Source: Streptomyces sp. NBC_00190
Lineage (GTDB): Bacteria; Actinomycetota; Actinomycetes; Streptomycetales; Streptomycetaceae
NCBI RefSeq assembly: GCF_036203305.1
Contig: NZ_CP108131.1
Location: 1,364,001-1,428,000, forward strand
Reading direction: 5' to 3'
Length of the DNA: 64,000 nucleotides
Shown here: piece by piece, positions 1 through 8,468 of the stretch
How the letters are laid out: each line of letters begins with the position of its first letter
How positions within the stretch are numbered: the stretch's first letter is position 1
The notes under the pieces: model-generated
Seen by the model: the letters and a program-made list of their open reading frames with translations, nothing else
Told to the model about the DNA's origin: nothing
Databases searched by the model: none
Made by a program: the position numbers and the translations under genes

Positions 1-534
1 GGCGCGGACGACTGTGTGGAGACGGTCTACCGGCGCTGGCGGCCGCTGGTCCACGCCCTGGCCCGGCGTGCGCTGGGCGACGAGCGGGAGGCCGAGGACG
101 TGACCCAGCAGGTCTTCCTCGCCGCCTGGCACGGCCGCCACGGCTACCGGCCGGGACCCGGCGGGCTGGGTGCCTGGCTCACCGGGATCACCCGGCACAA
201 GGTGGCCGACGCACTGCGGGCACGTACCCGTCGGGCCGAGGCGGCCGCCGCCGCGCGCGCCTGCCACGACCTGGCCCCGTACCCCGGCACGGCGGCACGG
301 CCGGAGCTGGAGCCCGAGCGGGTCGTGGACCGGGTGCTGGTCCTCGGGGAACTGGCCCGGCTGCCATCGGCCCAGCAGCGGGTGATGCGCCTCGCCTTCT
401 ACGGGGACCTGACGCAGTCGCAGATCGCGGACCGCACCGGACTGCCGCTGGGCACCGTCAAGAGCCATATGCGGCGGGCCCTGCACGGCCTGCGCCGGTC
501 ACTGGAGGCGCGTCCGCCACCGGCGCGGCGATGA
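1..534 (+). CDS. litS: ECF-family RNA polymerase sigma factor, LitS-like (5' end outside window)
   Basis: The frame is open from base 1, so the GTG at 16 is probably internal and the N-terminus lies outside the window; about 177 residues are visible. Region 2 is clear near residues 20-55 (DEREAEDVTQQVFLAAW) and region 4 helix-turn-helix near 120-170 (LPSAQQRVMRLAFYG, then TQSQIADRTGLPLGTVKSHM). These are ECF sigma hallmarks: the protein would direct core polymerase to a small regulon. Its neighbours on the other strand are a LitR-like regulator, a photolyase and a LitQ-like protein, the gene company described for light-induced carotenoid control in Streptomyces, which is the reason for the name. 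The ECF family is secure; LitS identity is inferred from context. Its 3' end overlaps the convergent regulator gene by 77 bases. Confidence 0.8.
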   Translation, partial: GADDCVETVYRRWRPLVHALARRALGDEREAEDVTQQVFLAAWHGRHGYRPGPGGLGAWLTGITRHKVADALRARTRRAEAAAAARACHDLAPYPGTAARPELEPERVVDRVLVLGELARLPSAQQRVMRLAFYGDLTQSQIADRTGLPLGTVKSHMRRALHGLRRSLEARPPPARR

Positions 535-1480
535 CCTCCAGGCCCGAGCGCAGTCCGAACAGCCGCTCGGTGCGCGGGGCCTGACTGCCCGCGCCCCAGC
601 CGGGTCCCGCGAGCAGCACCGTCGGGTGGCCCCGGGCGCCGCGCAGGCCCCACTCGATGCCCGCGGCCGAACGGGCCAGCGCCGCGTCCGCGGTGGTCCG
701 GGACTGGGACCACAGCACGAGGGCCCGCGGTCCGGTCCGGCGTACGGCGTCGCGCAGGGCGCCCGGGGGCAGGTCGGCTCCGAACATCCTCACCGGCACG
801 CCCCGTTCGCCGAGGGCCGCGGCCAGCGCCTCGATCGGCAGGCTGTGCTGCTCCCCCGGCACGCACGCGAGGAGCACCGGTGGGACGTCCGGGTGCGATG
901 GCGTCCGGACCGGCCGGATCCGGCGCAGGGCCGAGGAGACGTGCCAGGAGAGCAGGTGCTCCACCTCCACGTATCGCTCCCCCGCCGTGGCCCATTTGCG
1001 GCCCACCGCGTGCAGGGTCGGCGCGATGACCTCCTCCCACGCGGTGACCAGGCCGTGTTCCGCGAGGGCGGCGTCCAGCAGATCCTCCACGGCCGGCGCG
1101 TCCAGCCGTACGGCGGCCCGTGAGAGCCCTCTGCGCTGCTGCCGGACCTCCCCGAGGGGAAGCGAGCCCGGGCCGCCCGGGTCCGGACCCGCCGTGCGGG
1201 CATCGGCGCGCGCGGCGGCTTCGTCCCGCACGGCCCGGGCCGCCTCGGCCGGGGGCACGCCCCGCGCGGTGAGCCGGCACATCAGTTCCAGCCGGGCGAT
1301 GTCCTGCGCGGTCCAGCGGCGGTGGCGCCCGCCTTCCCGGTGGGCCGGGCCGATCGCGTACCGGCGCTCCCAGGAGCGCAGCGTGGTCGGCGAGACCCCG
1401 AGGCGCCGGGCGACGGCGCCGGTGCTGAGGCCGGCGGCCGGAAGGTCCTGCGGTGGTTCGGGCTGCGGCACGGACGGCAC
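458..1480 (-). CDS. litR: MerR-family regulator with C-terminal B12-binding-type domain, LitR-like
   Basis: About 340 residues from a GTG at 1480 (a second GTG at 1471 is possible). Residues about 18-80 form a MerR helix-turn-helix (STGAVARRLGVSPTTLRSWERRY, split across the recognition helices). The C-terminal half resembles the cobalamin-binding module of LitR/CarH photoreceptors: a Trp followed ten residues later by Glu-His (W...VEVEH) and, further on, CVPGEQHSLP, where the E-x-H places a potential cobalt-ligating His. The usual Gly of ExHxxG is Pro here. LitR/CarH proteins repress light-inducible genes in the dark and let go on illumination of adenosyl-B12. The gene lies 37 bases downstream of the photolyase gene and its end overlaps the sigma-factor gene antisense. 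Confidence 0.83.
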   Translation of the reverse strand: MPSVPQPEPPQDLPAAGLSTGAVARRLGVSPTTLRSWERRYAIGPAHREGGRHRRWTAQDIARLELMCRLTARGVPPAEAARAVRDEAAARADARTAGPDPGGPGSLPLGEVRQQRRGLSRAAVRLDAPAVEDLLDAALAEHGLVTAWEEVIAPTLHAVGRKWATAGERYVEVEHLLSWHVSSALRRIRPVRTPSHPDVPPVLLACVPGEQHSLPIEALAAALGERGVPVRMFGADLPPGALRDAVRRTGPRALVLWSQSRTTADAALARSAAGIEWGLRGARGHPTVLLAGPGWGAGSQAPRTERLFGLRSGLEVIAAPVADAPPVTGAGRAGPAAYGS

Positions 1481-1517
1481 CCGCCCACGATACGACGGGT
1501 GGCCGGCGCGCGAGGGC

Positions 1518-2891
1518 TCAGCCGGTCCCGCGCCCCCGCCGGAAGCGGTCGAGGCCGTCGGCGAGCTCCACCACCGGGTCCGGGTAGTCGTACCGCGCCC
1601 GTTCCAGGCCCTGCAGCCGCCACGGCTCGTGCACCTGCGGGGCGGGGAGCCCGGCGAGCTCCGGCACCCAGCGGTGGACGTAACGGCCCTGCGGGTCGTA
1701 CCGCAGGCCCTGCCGGACGGGGTTGAGCACCCGGTTGGGGCGGGTGTCGGTGCCCGTGCCCGCGGTCCACTGCCAGTTGAGCTGGTTGTTGGCGAGGTCC
1801 CCGTCGACCAGGAGGTCCAGGAAGTGGCGCGCCCCGGTCCGCCAGTCGACGTACAGCGTCTTGGTGAGGAAGCTCGCGGCGAGCAGGCGGCCGCGGCCCG
1901 GCATCCAGCCCTCGTGACGCAGCTGGCGCATCGCGGCGTCCACCACCGGGTAGCCGGTGCGGCCCTCCTTCCAGGCCTCGGTCTCCTCCTCGGCGGCCGC
2001 GCCGGTGCGCCACCGGTCCTGCCGGGCGCGGTAGTCCTCGGCGGCGGCCTCGGGGCGGGCGGCGAGGACCTGGTGGTGGAAGTCGCGCCAGCAGAGCTGC
2101 CGGACGAAGGCCTCGGCGCCGGGCCCGCCCGCGGCACGGGCCCGGTGGACCGCCTCGGCGGCCGAGAGGGTGCCGAAGTGCAGGTGCGGGGAGAGCCTGG
2201 AGGTGGCGTCCCCGGCCAGGTCGTCGTGGGTGTCCTCGTAGCGGGTGATGCCGGAGCGCAGCCAGTTCGCCAGGAGCCGGCGGGCCTCGGTCTCGCCGCC
2301 GCGGGCCAGGCCCGGGGAGACGCCGGTGAGGGCGCCGCGCACGGGCAGCGGCTCGGAGCCGACGCCTTCGGGGAGCCGGACGGTACGGGGCGCCGCGGCG
2401 ACGGGCCGCGGCGGCAGTTCGGCCCAGCGGCGGAAGTACGGCGTGAAGACGGCGAAGTGGTCGGAGCCGGCGGGCAGGACGGCTCCGGGGGCGACGGCCG
2501 TGACCACCGTGTCGTGCACATGGAGCCGGCGGCCCTCGGCTTCGAGGGCGGTGCGCAGCCGCTCCTCGCGGGCGTGGGCGTAGCCGCTGACCCCGGCGGC
2601 CATGTGCACCTCGTCGGCGTCGGTCTCCCGTACGAGTGCGCAGACCTCCCGGACGGCGTCCCCGGAGCGGATCACGAGGCGGCCGCCGCGCTCGCGCAGT
2701 CCGGCGTCGAGGTCGGCGAGGCAGTCGGCGAGGAAGGCCTGGCGGTTGGGCGGGGCGAATCCGGCGGCCGCGAGGGCGCGGTCGCGGACGAAGAGCGGGA
2801 CCACCCGGTCGCAGGAGGAGAGGGCCGCGCGCAGCGGCGGATGGTCGTGCAGGCGCAGGTCGGAGGTGAACAGGACCACCGCTACGTTCAT
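1518..2891 (-). CDS. phr: Deoxyribodipyrimidine photolyase / cryptochrome family
   Basis: 457 residues, normal for class I CPD photolyases. The N-terminal photolyase Rossmann domain starts MNVAVVLFTSDLRLHDHPPL. The C-terminal FAD-binding helical domain carries RQLCWRDFHHQVL, then WMPGRGRLLAASF, DWRTGARHFLDLLVDGD, NNQLNWQW and NRVLNPVRQGLRYDP...YVHRWVPEL, all typical blocks. The predicted role is light-driven repair of UV-made pyrimidine dimers using FADH-. The ATG overlaps the stop of the upstream gene (ATGA at 2888-2891), so the two are probably translationally coupled, and the photolyase shares the light-regulated block with the LitR-like gene 37 bases downstream. A cryptochrome-type signalling role cannot be excluded from sequence alone. 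Confidence 0.92.
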   Translation of the reverse strand: MNVAVVLFTSDLRLHDHPPLRAALSSCDRVVPLFVRDRALAAAGFAPPNRQAFLADCLADLDAGLRERGGRLVIRSGDAVREVCALVRETDADEVHMAAGVSGYAHAREERLRTALEAEGRRLHVHDTVVTAVAPGAVLPAGSDHFAVFTPYFRRWAELPPRPVAAAPRTVRLPEGVGSEPLPVRGALTGVSPGLARGGETEARRLLANWLRSGITRYEDTHDDLAGDATSRLSPHLHFGTLSAAEAVHRARAAGGPGAEAFVRQLCWRDFHHQVLAARPEAAAEDYRARQDRWRTGAAAEEETEAWKEGRTGYPVVDAAMRQLRHEGWMPGRGRLLAASFLTKTLYVDWRTGARHFLDLLVDGDLANNQLNWQWTAGTGTDTRPNRVLNPVRQGLRYDPQGRYVHRWVPELAGLPAPQVHEPWRLQGLERARYDYPDPVVELADGLDRFRRGRGTG

Positions 2892-4486
2892 GGCTCTCGC
2901 TCCTCGTCGGGCTGGGGAGGACGGCTGTCGTGCGGTACTTCGGCCACGGGGGCCCCGCCGGATGCAGGAGATGCGGGGGATGCATGAGACGGGAGGCCAT
3001 CGGCCGTGTCCGGACGTTCGGCGGCGCGGGCGATGTTGCGGGCCATCCCGCCGAAGACCACGGCGTGGAAGGGGGACACGCTCCACCAGTACATGTGGCC
3101 GAGCAGTCCGTGCGGGTGGAACAGCGCCCGCTGCCGGTAGCGCGCGCGACCGCTCTCGGGGCAGGGGTCCACGTACATCTCCAGCCAGGCCAGGCCGGGC
3201 AGCCGCATCTCGGCGCGCAGGCGCAGCAGCCGCCCCGGCTCGATCTCCTCCACCCGCCAGAAGTCGAGGGAATCGCCCACGCGCAGCCGGGTCGCGTCGC
3301 GGCGGCCGCGGCGGATGCCGACCCCGCCGACGAGCCGGTCCAGCCAGCCCCGTACGGACCAGGCCAGCGGGAAGGAGTACCAGCCGTTCTCCCCGCCGAT
3401 GCCCTCCACCACCCGCCACAGCGCGCCGGGCGAGGCCTCGACGGCCTTCTGCCGCCGGTCGGTGTAGAGGCTGCCGCCCGCCCAGTCAGGGTCCGTGGGC
3501 AGCGGGTCGCTGGGCGCGCCCGGCACGGAGGCGGAGGACCAGCGGGTGGTCACCTCGGCTTCCCGCACCCGCCGGAGGGCCAGCGACAGGGCCCGGTCGA
3601 CCCCGATCGGCGTGCCGGGCGGGTCAGGAACGTGGCGCGCGATGTCGTGCTCCGCGCAGACCACCTCGTGGCGCAGTGATTCGGCGAGCGGCCTGGCCAG
3701 CGCCCGCGGTACGGGGGTGACCAGGCCGATCCACAGGCTGGACAGGCCGGGGGTGAGCATCGGGACGCGCAGGATGAGCCGGTGGGGCAGCTCGGCGACG
3801 GCGGCGTAGCGGCGCATCATCTCCTCGTACGTGACCACGTCCGGGCCGCCGATGTCGAAGGCCCGGTTCACCTCCGGCGGCATGGCGGCGCTGCCGACGA
3901 GGTAGCGCAGGACGTCGCGCACGGCGATGGGCTGGCAGCGGGTGCCGACCCAGCTGGGGGTCACCATGACGGGCAGCCGTTCGGTGAGGTAGCGCAGCAT
4001 CTCGAAGGAGGCGGACCCGGAGCCGATGATGACGGCGGCACGCAGGACGGTGGCCGGTACGGGACCGGCGAGGAGGATCTCGCCGACCTCCGCTCGGGAT
4101 CGCAGGTGCGGGGAGAGCTCGCGGACGGGGATGCCGGTGGGGGTGAGCCCGCCGAGGTAGACGATGCGGCGGACGCCGGCGCCGTGGGCCTGCTCGGCGA
4201 AGATGCGGGCGGCGGCGCGGTCGCGCTCCTCGAATCCGGAGCCGCCGCCGAGGGCGTGCACGAGGTAGTAGGCCACGTCGATGCCTTCCAGGGCCTCGGC
4301 CACAGACCGCGGGTCGGTGGCGTCGCCGCGGACGGTCTCGGCCTGTCCGGCCCAGGGGTGGTCGCGGAGTTTCTCCGGGGACCGGGCCAGGCAGCGGACG
4401 CGGTGTCCGGCGCCCAGGAGCTCGGGAACGAGCCGGCCTCCGATGTAGCCGGTGGCGCCGGTGACCAGGCAGTTCAGACCTGACAT
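2888..4486 (-). CDS. litQ: NAD-dependent epimerase/SDR fused to DUF2867-type domain, LitQ-like
   Basis: 532 residues. The first about 290 residues form an atypical SDR/NmrA fold with the nucleotide motif TGATGYIGGRL at residues 9-19 and an extended-SDR body (VAYYLVHALGGGSGFEERD). The remainder resembles the DUF2867/SRPBCC-like tail found in these two-domain proteins (WYSFPLAWSVRGWLDRLVGGVG, DFWRVEEIEPGRLLRLRAEM, MYWWSVSPFH). Substrate is unknown. In Streptomyces light-response loci a protein of this build (LitQ) sits beside LitR, and this one is first in the litQ-phr-litR run, with an ATGA overlap to phr. The start ATG at 4486 gives the Rossmann motif its normal position. Family is confident; the litQ label rests on context. 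Confidence 0.8.
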   Translation of the reverse strand: MSGLNCLVTGATGYIGGRLVPELLGAGHRVRCLARSPEKLRDHPWAGQAETVRGDATDPRSVAEALEGIDVAYYLVHALGGGSGFEERDRAAARIFAEQAHGAGVRRIVYLGGLTPTGIPVRELSPHLRSRAEVGEILLAGPVPATVLRAAVIIGSGSASFEMLRYLTERLPVMVTPSWVGTRCQPIAVRDVLRYLVGSAAMPPEVNRAFDIGGPDVVTYEEMMRRYAAVAELPHRLILRVPMLTPGLSSLWIGLVTPVPRALARPLAESLRHEVVCAEHDIARHVPDPPGTPIGVDRALSLALRRVREAEVTTRWSSASVPGAPSDPLPTDPDWAGGSLYTDRRQKAVEASPGALWRVVEGIGGENGWYSFPLAWSVRGWLDRLVGGVGIRRGRRDATRLRVGDSLDFWRVEEIEPGRLLRLRAEMRLPGLAWLEMYVDPCPESGRARYRQRALFHPHGLLGHMYWWSVSPFHAVVFGGMARNIARAAERPDTADGLPSHASPASPASGGAPVAEVPHDSRPPQPDEEREP

Positions 4487-4629
4487 GGCTCGCTCCGCTC
4501 GTGGATCCGGTTCCGAGTGCCGACCAGAACACAGTCGCCCCTCGCACCCGGGAGTGCCATGCGGGCCGCCCCGCGGTTCACCCGCCTCGGCAAGATCCGG
4601 GTGAACCGGGCCATTGGTACAGTCGCGGC

Positions 4630-5157
4630 ATGGCGGTGGACGAGCTCGACACCAGAATCCTGCGCCTGCTGATCGAGCAGCCGCGGACCAGCGTCCGCGA
4701 GTACGCCCGGATCCTCGGGGTCGCGCGGGGCACCCTCCAGGCCCGTCTGGACCGGCTGGAGCGCACCGGGGTGATCACCGGGACGGGGCCCGTCCTCTCG
4801 CCCGCCGCTCTGGGGCATCCGGTGCTGGCCTTCGTACACATCGAGGTGACCCAGGGGCATCTGGACGACGTGGGTGACGCGCTGGCCGCCGTCCCCGAGA
4901 TCATCGAGGCGTTCTCGATCACCGGTGGCGGGGATCTGCTGACGCGGGTGGCCGCCCGGGACAACGCGCATCTGGAAGACGTGATCCAGCGGCTGATCCA
5001 GCTCCCGGGCGTGGTCCGCACGCGCACGGAGGTGGCCCTGCGCGAGCGGGTTCCGCACCGGCTGCTGCCGCTGGTCGAGTCCGTGGGACGGGCCGCCCGC
5101 ACGAGCCGACAGCATGACCGGACAGGACAGGACCGGCAGGACGGGCGCAGCGGATGA
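4630..5157 (+). CDS. Lrp/AsnC-family transcriptional regulator
   Basis: 175 residues from ATG 4630. An N-terminal helix-turn-helix (LDTRILRLLIEQPRTSVREYA, then ILGVARGTLQARLDRLERTGVI) is followed by a RAM/ligand-sensing domain (PVLAFVHIEVTQGHLDDV, FSITGGGDLLTRVAARDNAHLEDVI). Such proteins bind amino acids or related metabolites and regulate nearby genes as oligomers. The C-terminal tail is polar and unstructured (TSRQHDRTGQDRQDGRSG). It is divergent from the litQ gene across a 143-base gap and overlaps the following HAD phosphatase start (ATGA at 5154-5157), suggesting co-transcription with it. The ligand is not deducible. Confidence 0.87.
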   Translation: MAVDELDTRILRLLIEQPRTSVREYARILGVARGTLQARLDRLERTGVITGTGPVLSPAALGHPVLAFVHIEVTQGHLDDVGDALAAVPEIIEAFSITGGGDLLTRVAARDNAHLEDVIQRLIQLPGVVRTRTEVALRERVPHRLLPLVESVGRAARTSRQHDRTGQDRQDGRSG

Positions 5158-5831
5158 TCTCCGTCATATTCGATCTCGACGGCACCCTCGTGGACAGCGA
5201 GCCGAACTACTACGAATCGGGACGCCGCACCCTCCGGCAGCACGGGGTTCCCGATTTCACCTGGGAGGAACACTCCCGGTTCATCGGCATCGGCACCCTG
5301 GAAACGCTGGAGACCCTGAAGGACCGGTACGGCATCCGGGCGCCGGTCGAGCAGCTGCTCGCCGAGCAGAACGCCGCCTACCTGGAGCTGGCCCGCGCCG
5401 GGACCGAAGCCTTCCCCGAAATGCGGAAGTTCGTGGAGCGGCTGCATGCCGAGGGCGTGGCGATGGCGGTGGCCTCCGGCTCCTCGCGCGCGGCGATCGA
5501 CGCGGTGCTGGCCGGCACCGGGCTGGACGCCCTGCTGACGACGGTCGTCTCCGCCGAGGAGGTCGCGCACGGCAAGCCCGCCCCGGACGTGTTCCTGGAG
5601 GCGGCCCGCCGGCTGGGCGCCGGCCCCGCCGACTGCGTGGTCGTCGAGGACGCGGCCCCGGGCGCGCTGGCCGCCCTCGCCGCGGGCATGGACTGCGTGG
5701 CGGTCCCGTACGTGACGGACACCGCGCACGATCCGGCCTTCGCGACCGCCGGGCTGCTCTTCGCGGGCGGGCAACGGGAGTTCACCGCGGCCGCGGCGTA
5801 CGACTGGCTCGCCGCGCGCGTGGCCACCTGA
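5154..5831 (+). CDS. HAD-superfamily hydrolase (beta-phosphoglucomutase/phosphatase-like)
   Basis: 225 residues. HAD motif I is at the N-terminus (FDLDGTLVDSEPN, nucleophile and acid Asp pair), motif II Ser in AVASGSSR, motif III Lys in HGKPAPDVF and motif IV acidic pair in CVVVEDAAPGALAAL. The helical cap between motif I and II marks subclass I, typical of phosphoglycolate phosphatases, sugar phosphatases and beta-phosphoglucomutases; the substrate cannot be chosen from sequence. Its ATG overlaps the stop of the Lrp/AsnC gene, so the regulator and hydrolase are likely one operon. Confidence 0.87.
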   Translation: MISVIFDLDGTLVDSEPNYYESGRRTLRQHGVPDFTWEEHSRFIGIGTLETLETLKDRYGIRAPVEQLLAEQNAAYLELARAGTEAFPEMRKFVERLHAEGVAMAVASGSSRAAIDAVLAGTGLDALLTTVVSAEEVAHGKPAPDVFLEAARRLGAGPADCVVVEDAAPGALAALAAGMDCVAVPYVTDTAHDPAFATAGLLFAGGQREFTAAAAYDWLAARVAT

Positions 5832-5914
5832 CCCGTCGCGGCACTCGCACGGGGATCGGCGAACGGCGCGGCGACGCTCTGGCGCCCGGTCCCGACGGCT
5901 GCCACCATGCCTGC

Positions 5915-7297
5915 GTGACCGCCACCACGCTGCCCCGGGGTGCCGGGCACGGGCCGCGTCCATGGCCCCTGCTCGGGAATCTGCCCGCCTTCGCCCGTGA
6001 CCCGCTGGCCTTCTTCGAGTCCCTGCGCGACGAGTACGGCGACTGGGTGCCGTGGTCGCTGGGCCCGCAGCGCAATGTGCTGGTCTCACGGCCCGAGCAC
6101 GTCGGTGAGCTGCTCGGCGCCGTGGAGGGCACCTTCAAGCCGATGGAACTGGGCTGGGCCTTCCACCAGTTGCTCGGCGAGGGGGTGGTCGTCGCCACCG
6201 GCGACGACTGGCGGCGCAAACGGGCCCTGGTCCAGCCCGCCGTGCGGCCGCGCCAGGTCCGCTCGTACGCCGCGACGATGGTGGAGTGCGCGGACGCGCT
6301 GGCCGGCGGCTGGGCCGAGGGCGAACGGATCGACGTACACCGGGAGATGGCCGGACTCACCCAGCGGATCGCGGTGCGCACGCTGTTCGGGAGCGACGCC
6401 GCCGGCCGGGAGGCGCCCATCAGCGCGGCCATGGCCACGGCCCAGCGGGAGCTGGGAGCCGAGTTCCGGGGGCTGACCCTGTTCCTGCCGCCGTGGGTAC
6501 GGACGCCCGGGCGGCGCCGGATGCGGGAGGCGGTGGCGGTCCTCGACCGCGAGATCGCGCACGTCATCGGCGAGCACGAGGCGGCCACGGCGGCCGGGGC
6601 CGAGCGCGACGACCTGCTGAGCCGGCTGCTCGCCGCCCGCGACGAGCACGGCGCCCCGCTCTCCCGCAAGCAGCTCCGGGACGAGTCGATCACCCTCTAC
6701 ATCGGCGGCCACGAGACCACCTCGACCACCCTGACCTGGGCCTGGCAGCTGCTGTCGGGGGCGCCCGAGGCGCGGGCCCGGCTGACCGAGGAGCTGGACC
6801 GGGTGCTCGGCGGACGGCTGCCCACGTACGACGACTACGACCGGCTGCCGTGGACCCGGCAGGTGGTCAAGGAGGCGCTGCGGATCTATCCGCCGATCTG
6901 GCTGATCTCCGCGGTGGCCGTGGAGGGCGCGAGCATCGGCGGGCGGCCGGTTCCCGCGGGGACGGCGGTGTGGACCAGCCCGTGGTCGATGCACCGGGAC
7001 GAGCGCTGGTTCCCGGGTCCGGAGGACTTCCGCCCCGAGCGGTGGGACGCGGACGCCCCGCACCCGGTGCCGGAACACGCCTGGTTCCCCTTCGGCGGCG
7101 GCCCGCGGGCCTGCCTGGGGGCGCGGTTCGCGCTGGTGGAGGCCGCGCTCCTGCTGGCGGTGCTGGGGCAGCGGTTCCACCTGGACAGCGGGAGCGGGCG
7201 GGCCGCGGTGTTCCCGGGGCTCACCCTCCAGCCGGCCGGGCCGGTCCTGGCGACGCTGCGCCGCCCGGGCCGGCCCGGTGGTGGCCGCGGCCGCTGA
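5915..7297 (+). CDS. Cytochrome P450
   Basis: 460 residues from GTG 5915 (the open frame extends far upstream, but the P450 N-terminus RGAGHGPRPWPLLGNLPAF starts here). Conserved blocks: I-helix oxygen-binding YIGGHETTSTT, K-helix ExxR in VKEALRIYPP, the PERF-like FRPERW, and the heme loop FPFGGGPRACLG with the Cys thiolate ligand. The soluble form with Pro-rich start and the general pattern resemble CYP102/CYP4-like bacterial monooxygenases acting on fatty acyl or hydrophobic substrates. No ferredoxin or reductase gene is adjacent; the next gene, 61 bases downstream, is an FAD monooxygenase-type protein, so the two may act in one pathway, but that is inference. Confidence 0.93.
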   Translation: MTATTLPRGAGHGPRPWPLLGNLPAFARDPLAFFESLRDEYGDWVPWSLGPQRNVLVSRPEHVGELLGAVEGTFKPMELGWAFHQLLGEGVVVATGDDWRRKRALVQPAVRPRQVRSYAATMVECADALAGGWAEGERIDVHREMAGLTQRIAVRTLFGSDAAGREAPISAAMATAQRELGAEFRGLTLFLPPWVRTPGRRRMREAVAVLDREIAHVIGEHEAATAAGAERDDLLSRLLAARDEHGAPLSRKQLRDESITLYIGGHETTSTTLTWAWQLLSGAPEARARLTEELDRVLGGRLPTYDDYDRLPWTRQVVKEALRIYPPIWLISAVAVEGASIGGRPVPAGTAVWTSPWSMHRDERWFPGPEDFRPERWDADAPHPVPEHAWFPFGGGPRACLGARFALVEAALLLAVLGQRFHLDSGSGRAAVFPGLTLQPAGPVLATLRRPGRPGGGRGR

Positions 7298-7357
7298 CGC
7301 CCTGAGCCGGCAGACGGCCGCGGGAAGATCCCGCAGCCGTCGCGAGTTGGTAGAACC

Positions 7358-8446
7358 GTGAACAATGTGACGTGGAACGTGGACGTGGCGGTCATCGGCG
7401 CTGGACAGGCCGGCCTGTCCAGCGCGTACCACCTGACGCGGGCGGGGATCGACCACGTGGTCCTGGACCACGCGCCCCGACCGGGCGGGGCCTGGCAGTT
7501 CCGCTGGCCCTCGCTCACCTACGGCAGGGTCCACGGGATGCACGCCCTGCCCGGCATGGAGCTGACGGGCGCCGACCCGCTGCGCCCGTCGTCCCAGGTG
7601 ATCGGGGAGTACTTCGCCGCCTACGAGGAACACTTCGGCCTGCGCGTACGGCGCCCCGTGGACGTGTCGGCCGTACGCGAGGGGGACGCCGGACGGCTGC
7701 GCGTGGAGACCTCGGCCGGGGACTGGTCGGCCCGGGCCCTGATCAACGCCACCGGGACCTGGGACCGGCCGTTCTGGCCACGCTACCCCGGCCAGGAGAC
7801 CTTCCGGGGCCGCCAACTGCACACGGCGAACTACCCGGGGCCCCGCGAGTTCGCCGGGGCCCGGGTGATCGTGGCGGGCGGCGGCACCTCGGCGGTGCAG
7901 CACCTGCTGGAGATCTCCGAGGTGGCCGCGGAGACCACCTGGGTGACACGGCGGCCCCCGGTCTTCCGCGACGGGAGCTTCGGCGAGGCCGAGGGCCGGG
8001 CGGCGGTGGCTCTGGTGGACGAGCGGGTCCGCCGGGGACTGCCGCCGCACAGCGTGGTGAGCGTGACCGGGCTCCCGCTGAACGAGGCCGTCCGGGCCGG
8101 GCTGGCGTCGGGAGTGCTCGACCGCCGACCCATGTTCGACCGGATCACCGCCACCGGTGCGACCTGGGCGGACGGCAGTCACGTGGACGCGGACGTCATC
8201 CTGTGGGCCACCGGCTTCCGCGCGGCCGTCGACCACCTGGCGCCGCTCCGGCTGCGCGAACCGGGCGGCGGCATCCGGATCGACGGGACCCGGGCGGTGC
8301 GCGACGAGCGGGTCCACCTGGTCGGCTACGGCCCGTCGGCATCGACGATCGGCGCCAACCGGGCGGGCGGAGCCGCGGTCCGCGAGATCCGCCGCCTCCT
8401 GGACGGCGAGCGGGCGGGCGAGCCGGTCGCAGCCCCCGTGGGCTGA
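7358..8446 (+). CDS. FAD-dependent monooxygenase-type oxidoreductase (FMO/TrkA-like)
   Basis: 362 residues from GTG 7358. Two Rossmann motifs: FAD-binding VAVIGAGQAGLSSAYHL near residues 10-26, and the NADP-binding motif RVIVAGGGTSAVQHL near 168-182. ATG near the C-terminus, ILWATGFRA, is the third flavoprotein motif of the flavin monooxygenase/thioredoxin-reductase-like group. Family members oxygenate amines, sulfides or ketones (Baeyer-Villiger); no substrate can be assigned. The gene is convergent with the next one, with only 22 bases between stops. Confidence 0.88.
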   Translation: MNNVTWNVDVAVIGAGQAGLSSAYHLTRAGIDHVVLDHAPRPGGAWQFRWPSLTYGRVHGMHALPGMELTGADPLRPSSQVIGEYFAAYEEHFGLRVRRPVDVSAVREGDAGRLRVETSAGDWSARALINATGTWDRPFWPRYPGQETFRGRQLHTANYPGPREFAGARVIVAGGGTSAVQHLLEISEVAAETTWVTRRPPVFRDGSFGEAEGRAAVALVDERVRRGLPPHSVVSVTGLPLNEAVRAGLASGVLDRRPMFDRITATGATWADGSHVDADVILWATGFRAAVDHLAPLRLREPGGGIRIDGTRAVRDERVHLVGYGPSASTIGANRAGGAAVREIRRLLDGERAGEPVAAPVG

Positions 8447-8468
8447 GCCCGCTGCGGGACCCTCAGTC

